Assembly: GCF_946221145.1 (NCBI RefSeq)
Contig: NZ_CAMIOH010000141.1
Coordinates: forward strand, 1 to 8,197
Length of the DNA: 8,197 nt
Reading direction: 5' to 3'
Origin: an uncultured Paracoccus sp.
Lineage (GTDB): Bacteria; Pseudomonadota; Alphaproteobacteria; Rhodobacterales; Rhodobacteraceae
Shown: positions 1 through 4,449 of the stretch, piece by piece
Layout: every line of letters begins with the position of its first letter
How positions within the stretch are numbered: the first letter of the stretch is position 1
Program-made: the position numbers and the translations under genes
Notes under the pieces: model-generated
The model's database searches: none
What the model was told of the DNA's origin: nothing
What the model saw: the letters and a program-made list of their open reading frames with translations, nothing else

Positions 1-114
1 AGGGTCCAAACGAAGTCGCACAGATGCGCTTCCGCCGTGTAGCCGGCTGCTTCCAGACGGCAGGAACTCTCTGAAAACCAATCACTTTCAACAAACTCCA
101 AGCCATCGCCTTGC
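1..114 (-). other. Possible partial reading frame at left edge, unassigned
   Basis: On the minus strand two frames stay open from about this point to the left edge. One begins after stop codons near 115-120 (TTG at 114) and ends toward the edge with residues such as EAAGYTAEAHLCDFVWT, whose codons there are GC-rich at third positions. The other starts with an ATG at 106-104. Either is only about 35-38 codons long inside the window, I see no clear ribosome binding site, and I recognise no family. It could be the start of a divergent gene, the remnant of a gene or mobile element, or chance. It is listed only because the edge prevents ruling it out. Confidence 0.15.
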
Positions 115-166
115 AACTATCATGAAACTTCACGTTATCCTGCGCTGACGTGGGTCCGGCAAGACC

Positions 167-184
167 GCTGGGCCATAGCCCGGC
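167..184. repeat. Short GC-rich hairpin in upstream region
   Basis: GCTGGGC (167-173) and GCCCGGC (178-184) flank a CATA loop, giving seven pairs with one G-U. The sequence after it on the plus strand has only scattered Ts, so it is at best a weak terminator for something transcribed from the left. Role unknown. Confidence 0.35.
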
Positions 185-238
185 TTCGCGCCTTCGTTCC
201 TAAACTGGGCAAATACCGGGCAGTCGGCATATTCCGTT

Positions 239-260
239 TGCGTTTGCGGCGGAAAACGCA
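239..260. repeat. Perfect 7-bp inverted repeat upstream of nasA
   Basis: TGCGTTT (239-245) pairs perfectly with AAACGCA (254-260) around an eight-base loop. TTCCG (232-236) can alternatively pair with CGGAA (250-254), so two folds compete. It could be a leader RNA hairpin or a protein-binding site, depending on where transcription starts, which the sequence does not settle. Confidence 0.45.
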
Positions 261-265
261 GCCTT

Positions 266-298
266 CCCTGCCGCAACGCGGCAAATGGCTTGGCAGGG
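266..298. repeat. Nested competing inverted repeats
   Basis: CCCTGCC (266-272) is perfectly complementary to GGCAGGG (292-298). Inside, TGCCGC (269-274) pairs with GCGGCA (278-283) around AAC, a tight 15-base palindrome. The two folds share 269-272, so only one can form at a time. As DNA, the 15-base palindrome is the shape of a dimeric regulator's operator; as RNA it is a possible switch. No regulator family is recognisable from the half-site. Confidence 0.45.
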
Positions 299-309
299 TC
301 GCGCGATTC

Positions 310-330
310 GGCCATGGTTAACCTATGGCC
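310..330. promoter_or_regulatory. Imperfect 21-bp palindrome just upstream of the leader hairpins
   Basis: GGCCAT (310-315) and ATGGCC (325-330) flank the self-complementary octamer GGTTAACC (316-323). The only break in symmetry is one extra T at 324. It lies three bases before the first ANTAR hairpin. Its size and symmetry suit binding by a dimeric transcription factor, and its position suits either a promoter-proximal operator or a 5' leader hairpin. I do not match it to a known consensus; it does not look like an NtrC site, for which a GCAC-N5-GTGC type core would be expected. Confidence 0.4.
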
Positions 331-332
331 CA

Positions 333-371
333 GCGCAACGACGCGCCAACGGCCCGCTCGCAATGATGCGG
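333..371 (+). promoter_or_regulatory. ANTAR-type (NasT) antiterminator target: tandem hexaloop hairpins
   Basis: Hairpin 1 has a GCGC/GCGC stem (333-336 with 343-346) closing the loop AACGAC (337-342). Hairpin 2 has a CGC/GCG stem (359-361 with 368-370), extendable by a T-G pair (358/371), closing the loop AATGAT (362-367). Both loops are six bases long with A at position 1 and G at position 4, and a linker of about 12 bases separates them. ANTAR-domain proteins, including NasT of the nitrate-assimilation NasS/NasT pair, are known to bind paired hairpins of exactly this kind in leader RNA and prevent termination. Location 93 bases before nasA fits that role. Caveat: hairpin 2 is weak, and CCGC at 354-357 can instead pair with GCGG at 368-371 around a ten-base loop. 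Confidence 0.68.
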
Positions 372-397
372 CAATCCTGAAAGCGTGATGGTGGTCA

Positions 398-423
398 GCG
401 GCCCATGTAGGGCGCCGCCCTGC
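398..423 (+). terminator. Candidate leader terminator (attenuator) before nasA
   Basis: Two overlapping GC-rich hairpins are possible. One pairs AGGGC (409-413) with GCCCT (417-421), extendable to seven pairs by 407-408/422-423. The other pairs GCCC (401-404) with GGGC (410-413) around ATGTA, with GCG/CGC (398-400/416-418) outside a small bulge. The following bases contain only a short T run (431-433), so the terminator is not canonical. GCGGC at 368-372, the 3' arm of ANTAR hairpin 2, is also complementary to GCCGC at 414-418, so protein-stabilised hairpin 2 could alter folding here. Placement between the ANTAR hairpins and nasA is the main support. Confidence 0.33.
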
Positions 424-463
424 CCCATGCTTTCCGACAGCCACCTTCGCCATCGGAGCCATC

Positions 464-1666
464 ATGTCCGCATCCAATCCCCAATCAGGCCGCGCCCTGA
501 CCCTGTCCACCACGGCCTTCACCGTCTGCTTTGCCGTCTGGACCATCTTTTCCATCATCGGCATCCAGATCAAGCAGCAGCTTTCCCTGACCGAGACCCA
601 GTTCGGCCTGCTGGTCGGCCTGCCGATCCTGACCGGATCGCTGATCCGCATCGTGCTGGGCGTCGCCACCGACCGGCTGGGCGGGCGGCTGGTCTATACG
701 CTGACCATGCTGGCCGCAGCCGCCGCGACCTTCCTGCTGTCCTGGGCCACGACCTATCCGCAGATGCTGCTGGCGGCCATGGGCGTCGGCATCGCGGGCG
801 GCAGCTTTGCCGTAGGCGTCGCCTATGTGTCGCGCTTCTTTGACGGCGCGAAACAGGGCACCGCGCTTGGCATCTTCGGCGTCGGCAATGTCGGCGCGGC
901 GGTCACGAAATTCGTGGCGCCCTTCGTGATGATCGCCTTCGGCTGGCAGGCCACCGCGCAAATCTGGGCCGGTGTCCTGGCGCTGACCGCAGTGCTGTTC
1001 TGGGCGCTGTCCAAGGACGATCCCGTCACCGCCGCCCGGCGCGGTACCGCTGCGCCCCTGCGCAGCCTGCGCGCCGAATTCGCGCCGCTGAACGGCCTGC
1101 GGGTCTGGCGCTTCTCGGCCTATTACTTCTTCAGCTTCGGCGCCTTCGTCGCCCTGGCGCTGTGGCTGCCGCATTACCTGATCGGCGTCTATGGATTTGA
1201 CGTGAAGACCGCGGGCATGGTCGGCGCCGCCTATTCGATCCCGGCCTCGATCTTCCGCGCCTATGGCGGCGTGCTGTCGGACCGGATTGGCGCGCGGTCG
1301 GTGCTGTATGCCACCTTCGTGGTGTCGCTGGTCGCCACCGCGATCCTGATGTCCATGCCCGGCCTGCCGGTCGCGGGCTTCCTGGTGGTGATCTTCACGC
1401 TGGGCTTCTTCATGAGCCTGGGCAAGGCTGCCGTCTACAAGCACATCCCGACCTATTACCCCGGGAATGTCGGCGCTGTGGGCGGGCTGGTCGGCATGAT
1501 CGGCGGGCTGGGAGGCTTTGTCCTGCCGCTGCTGTTCGGCTGGCTCAAGGACCAGACCGGCTCCTGGTCCAGCTGCTTTGCCGTCCTGTTCCTGCTGGTC
1601 GCCGCCTGCACCGTCTGGATGCACCTGTCGATCCGCCAATCCCGCACCGCCCTTCAAGCCAGCTGA
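464..1666 (+). CDS. nasA: NasA, MFS nitrate transporter (NarK1/NasA type)
   Basis: A 400-residue inner-membrane protein of the nitrate/nitrite porter branch of the major facilitator superfamily; its likely job is proton-coupled nitrate uptake for assimilation. About 12 hydrophobic segments are visible. The family's glycine-rich nitrate signatures are present: GVGIAGGSFAVG (107-118) in the N-terminal half and GNVGAVGGLVGMIGGLGGF (334-352) in the C-terminal half. Arg62 in GSLIRIVLG and Arg265 in IFRAYGGVLSDR occupy the places of the two substrate-binding arginines of E. coli NarK. MFS loop motifs appear as DRLGGR (70-75) and DRIGAR (273-278). The ATG at 464 is preceded by CGGAG at 454-458, five bases upstream. 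It is the first gene of the operon, behind the ANTAR-type leader. Nitrite as an additional substrate is possible, especially as no nasH is present. Family assignment is firm; substrate specificity is inferred. Confidence 0.93.
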   Translation: MSASNPQSGRALTLSTTAFTVCFAVWTIFSIIGIQIKQQLSLTETQFGLLVGLPILTGSLIRIVLGVATDRLGGRLVYTLTMLAAAAATFLLSWATTYPQMLLAAMGVGIAGGSFAVGVAYVSRFFDGAKQGTALGIFGVGNVGAAVTKFVAPFVMIAFGWQATAQIWAGVLALTAVLFWALSKDDPVTAARRGTAAPLRSLRAEFAPLNGLRVWRFSAYYFFSFGAFVALALWLPHYLIGVYGFDVKTAGMVGAAYSIPASIFRAYGGVLSDRIGARSVLYATFVVSLVATAILMSMPGLPVAGFLVVIFTLGFFMSLGKAAVYKHIPTYYPGNVGAVGGLVGMIGGLGGFVLPLLFGWLKDQTGSWSSCFAVLFLLVAACTVWMHLSIRQSRTALQAS

Positions 1667-1677
1667 GGAAGCCAGCC

Positions 1678-4104
1678 ATGAAACGCAAACTTGTCGTCAT
1701 CGGCGCCGGCATGGCCTCGGGCCGGATGCTGGAGCAGATCTTCGAGCAGGCCCCCGACGCCTTTGAGGTGACCCTGTTCAACGCCGAACCGCGCGGCAAC
1801 TATAACCGGCTGATGCTGTCTCCGGTGCTGTCGGGCGAAAAGACCTATGAGCAGATCGTCACCCATGACGCCGACTGGTACACCGCGCATGGCGTGGATT
1901 GCCGGTTCGGCCAGCCGGTGGTGCGGATCGACCGCGAAAACCGCGTGGTCCATGCCAGCGGCAGCAGCGCCGAATACGATGCGCTGGTGATCGCCACCGG
2001 GTCGGCGCCCTTCATCATCCCGGTGCCCGGCAAGGATCTGCCGGGCGTGGTGGCCTATCGCGACCTGGAGGATACCCAGGCGATGATGGACACCGCCGGC
2101 AAGGATGCGGTGGTGATCGGCGGCGGTCTGCTGGGGCTGGAAGCGGCCGCCGGGATGGCCGCGCGCGGCGCCCGCGTCACGGTGATCCACCTGATGGGCC
2201 ACCTGATGGAGCGGCAGCTGGATCCTGCGGCGGGATACCTGTTGCAGCGCGATCTGGAAAAGCGCGGCATCACCGTGCATTGCAAGGGCGCGACCAAGGC
2301 GATCCTGGGCCATGACCGGGCCGAGGCAGTGCTGCTGGAGGACGGCACCGTCTATGCCGCCGATCTGGTCTGCATGGCCGTGGGCATCCGCCCCGAGACC
2401 CGTCTGGCCGTCGATGCGCATCTGGAGGTCGAGCGCGGCATTGTCGTGGACGATGCGCTGCGCACCAGCGATCCGCATGTCTTTGCGCTTGGCGAATGCG
2501 TCGAACATCGCAAGCAGTTGTTCGGGCTGGTCGCGCCGCTGTATGACCAGGCCAAGGTTCTGGCGCAGACCCTGATCGGCACCGACGCGGTGTTCGCGCC
2601 GGTCCAGACCGCGACCAAGCTGAAGGTGACGGGCTGCGACCTGTTCAGCGCCGGCGATTTCGCCGATGGGCCGGGCCGCGAGGATATCGTGTTCCGTGAT
2701 CCGGGCCGTGGCATCTATAAGCGGCTGGTGCTGGAAAACGACCGCATCATCGGCGTCGTCATGTATGGCGATACCACCGACGGCAGCTGGTTCTATGGCC
2801 TGCTGAAGGACGGCACCGACATCGGTCCGATGCGCGACACGCTGATCTTTGGCCCGGCCTTCCAGGGGGGGGCCACGCCGGACCCTATGGCGGCCGTTGC
2901 AGCCTTGCCGCCTGAGGCGGAGATCTGCGGCTGCAACGGCGTCTCCAAAGGCACCATCCTGAACGCGGTCGCGGGCGGCGCCTGCACGCTGGATCAGGTC
3001 CGCAGCTGCACCAAGGCAAGCGCATCCTGCGGCACCTGCACCGGCCTGGTGCAGCAGGTGATGGCGCTTGCGCTTGGCGGCAGCGTGGCCGAGGCGCCCG
3101 CAGGCATGTGCAAATGCACCGACCACACGCATGACGACGTGCGCCGCCTGATCAAGACCATGGGGCTGAAGTCGATCCCCGCCGTCATGCAGGATCTGGG
3201 CTGGAAGACCGTCGGCGGCTGCCATTCCTGCCGCCCGGCGCTGAATTACTATCTGCTGGCGGAATGGCCGCTGGAATACCAGGACGACCGCCAGTCGCGT
3301 TTCGTAAACGAACGCAACCACGCGAACATCCAGAAGGACGGCACCTATTCGGTGGTGCCTCGGATGTGGGGCGGCGTGACCACGCCGCAGGAATTGCGCG
3401 CCATCGCCGACGCGGCCGAAAAATACAACGTGCCGATGGTCAAGGTCACGGGCGGCCAGCGGATCGACCTGCTGGGCGTGAAGAAAGAGGATCTGCCGCA
3501 TATGTGGGCCGACCTGAACGATGCCGGCCTGGTATCGGGTCACGCCTATTCCAAGGGGCTGCGCACGGTGAAGACCTGCGTCGGCAGCGAATTCTGCCGC
3601 TTTGGCACCCAGGATTCGACGGGCCTCGGGATCCGGCTGGAAAAGCTGCTGTGGGGGTCGTGGACGCCGCACAAGGTCAAGTTGGGCGTATCCGGCTGTC
3701 CGCGCAACTGCGCCGAGGCGACCTGCAAGGACGTGGGCGTGGTCTGCGTCGACTCAGGCTATCAGATCAGCGTCGCCGGTGCCGCCGGGATGGAGCTGAA
3801 GGAGACCGAGCACCTGCACACCGCCGCGACCGAGGACGAGGCGGTCGAATTCATCACCGCCTTCGTCCAGCTGTACCGCGAGGGCGCGCAATACCTGCAC
3901 CGGCCCTATAAATGGGTGGCCAAGGTCGGGCTGGACTGGGTCAGGGAACAGGTGTCCGACCCCCACACCCGCCGGGCGCTGATCGACCGCTTCGAGATCA
4001 GCCAGTCGGTCTATCGCAAAGACCCTTGGGCCGAGCATTCGACCGCGACCGAAACGCCCAAATGGGCCCCCCTTGCCGATCTGACCCTGGAGGCTGCGGA
4101 ATGA
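1678..4104 (+). CDS. nasB: NasB, NADH-dependent assimilatory nitrite reductase (NirB family)
   Basis: An 808-residue cytoplasmic enzyme reducing nitrite to ammonium with electrons from NADH. Domains in order: FAD-binding (GAGMASG, 9-15), NAD-binding (VVIGGGLLGLEAA, 145-157) and the second FAD contact (ALGE, 270-273); a small rubredoxin-reductase-like C-terminal domain around 310-385; a BFD-type [2Fe-2S] site with Cys417, Cys419, Cys451, Cys454; a second CxC...CxxC set with Cys478, Cys480, Cys515, Cys518; then the nitrite/sulfite reductase domains. Sirohaem-[4Fe-4S] ligands are Cys634, Cys640, Cys674 and Cys678 (CVGSEFC and GCPRNC). Every expected cofactor residue is present and the length is normal for NirB. 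The ATG follows GAGGAAG at 1665-1671, which overlaps the nasA stop, so the two are probably translationally linked. A run of eight Gs at 2865-2872 lies in a linker; the frame is intact. Also called nirB in other bacteria. Confidence 0.96.
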   Translation: MKRKLVVIGAGMASGRMLEQIFEQAPDAFEVTLFNAEPRGNYNRLMLSPVLSGEKTYEQIVTHDADWYTAHGVDCRFGQPVVRIDRENRVVHASGSSAEYDALVIATGSAPFIIPVPGKDLPGVVAYRDLEDTQAMMDTAGKDAVVIGGGLLGLEAAAGMAARGARVTVIHLMGHLMERQLDPAAGYLLQRDLEKRGITVHCKGATKAILGHDRAEAVLLEDGTVYAADLVCMAVGIRPETRLAVDAHLEVERGIVVDDALRTSDPHVFALGECVEHRKQLFGLVAPLYDQAKVLAQTLIGTDAVFAPVQTATKLKVTGCDLFSAGDFADGPGREDIVFRDPGRGIYKRLVLENDRIIGVVMYGDTTDGSWFYGLLKDGTDIGPMRDTLIFGPAFQGGATPDPMAAVAALPPEAEICGCNGVSKGTILNAVAGGACTLDQVRSCTKASASCGTCTGLVQQVMALALGGSVAEAPAGMCKCTDHTHDDVRRLIKTMGLKSIPAVMQDLGWKTVGGCHSCRPALNYYLLAEWPLEYQDDRQSRFVNERNHANIQKDGTYSVVPRMWGGVTTPQELRAIADAAEKYNVPMVKVTGGQRIDLLGVKKEDLPHMWADLNDAGLVSGHAYSKGLRTVKTCVGSEFCRFGTQDSTGLGIRLEKLLWGSWTPHKVKLGVSGCPRNCAEATCKDVGVVCVDSGYQISVAGAAGMELKETEHLHTAATEDEAVEFITAFVQLYREGAQYLHRPYKWVAKVGLDWVREQVSDPHTRRALIDRFEISQSVYRKDPWAEHSTATETPKWAPLADLTLEAAE
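4089..4093 (+). promoter_or_regulatory. Ribosome binding site fixing the nasG start
   Basis: GGAGG lies seven bases before the ATG at 4101. The nasG frame is open further upstream (an ATG exists at 3912), but that part is the shadow of nasB. This site and the ATGA overlap with the nasB stop make 4101 the clear start. Confidence 0.8.
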
Positions 4105-4436
4105 CCATCTTTGTCGATATCGGGTCGCTGGACGACATCCCGCCGCAGGGCGCGCGCGTGGTCAAGACGGCGCAGGGCTGCATCGCGGTGTTCCGCACCG
4201 CCGACGACCGCGTCTTCGCGTTGGAGGACCGCTGCCCGCACAAGGGCGGCCCCCTGTCCGAAGGCATCGTGCACGGCGACCGCGTGACCTGCCCGCTGCA
4301 CAACTGGGTCTTCGACATGAATTCGGGCGCCGCGCAGGGCGCTGACGAAGGCATGGTGCGGACCTATGCCACCAAGGTTCAGCAGGGCCGCGTCCTGCTG
4401 GACGCCAGCCTGATCCGCGCCAAAAGCGCCGCCTGA
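4101..4436 (+). CDS. nasG: NasG, Rieske-type ferredoxin (NirD-like)
   Basis: A 111-residue soluble [2Fe-2S] protein of the nitrite reductase small-subunit (NirD) family. The Rieske ligands are intact: Cys45 and His47 (CPHKGG) and Cys64 and His67 (CPLH), with 16 residues between the two pairs. The C-terminal VRTYATKVQQGRVLL strand is typical of the family. In P. denitrificans this protein passes electrons from the NADH-oxidising flavin domain of NasB to the nitrate reductase NasC and is also needed for nitrite reduction; the same role is inferred here. The start overlaps the nasB stop by four bases (ATGA), which suggests translational coupling and balanced synthesis. NasC follows after only 13 bases. 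No signal peptide, so it acts in the cytoplasm. Also named nirD in enterobacterial systems. Confidence 0.93.
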   Translation: MTIFVDIGSLDDIPPQGARVVKTAQGCIAVFRTADDRVFALEDRCPHKGGPLSEGIVHGDRVTCPLHNWVFDMNSGAAQGADEGMVRTYATKVQQGRVLLDASLIRAKSAA

Positions 4437-4441
4437 AGGGG
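4436..4441 (+). promoter_or_regulatory. Ribosome binding site supporting a GTG start for nasC
   Basis: AAGGGG begins at the last base of the nasG stop codon and lies eight bases before GTG at 4450. An in-frame ATG at 4459 would be 17 bases away, too far, so GTG is preferred. Confidence 0.65.
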
Positions 4442-4449
4442 TTGCCACA

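Larger units (their letters stand above)
1..463. other. Non-coding upstream region and leader of the nas operon
   Basis: No convincing gene lies in this stretch. About 60-140 is distinctly AT-richer than the coding part of the window, as expected for a promoter region or a junction with different DNA. Several inverted repeats follow: 167-184, 239-260, 266-298 (with a competing 269-283 repeat) and 310-330. The ANTAR-type hairpin pair is at 333-371 and a terminator-like hairpin at about 398-423. The best sigma-70-like -10 hexamer I see is TATCAT at 118-123, but no good -35 element sits 16-18 bases upstream, so I do not call a promoter. The transcript must start upstream of 333 if both loops are to be in the RNA. 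In P. denitrificans the regulators nasT and nasS lie just upstream of nasA; neither is recognisable here, so any such genes would be beyond the left edge or elsewhere. Confidence 0.7.

Noticed and set aside
100..115. Possible sigma-54 promoter with TTGCA at 111-115
   Set aside because: The -12 half matches but the -24 position reads AAGCC instead of TGGCA, lacking the essential GG. Other GG/GC pairs in the region have the wrong spacing.
122..148. Eight-codon frame starting at ATG 122 as a possible leader peptide
   Set aside because: No ribosome binding site precedes it, it is far from the attenuator-like element, and ANTAR control does not need a leader peptide.
43..320. Plus-strand frame open across the upstream region, ending in a stop at 318-320
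   Set aside because: It has no ATG or well-placed ribosome binding site, covers the inverted repeats, and its translation shows no family motif.
290..324. Sigma-70-like pair TTGGCA (290-295) and TAACCT (319-324)
   Set aside because: The spacer would be 23 bases, far from the usual 16-18, and the -10 match is only three of six.
130..669. Minus-strand open frame of 179 codons across the leader and nasA start
   Set aside because: It overlaps nasA antisense, its composition is what GC-rich complement sequence gives by chance, and it resembles no protein family I know.
1654..3672. Very long minus-strand open frame opposite nasB (672 codons)
   Set aside because: Rich in His, Arg, Ala and Gln as expected for the complement of GC-rich codons; NasB motifs are fully preserved on the plus strand. 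The similar long frames opposite nasA and nasC are rejected for the same reason.
3912..4100. Longer nasG starting at ATG 3912
   Set aside because: This part lies fully inside nasB in another frame. GGAGG before ATG 4101 and the normal NirD length support the shorter protein.
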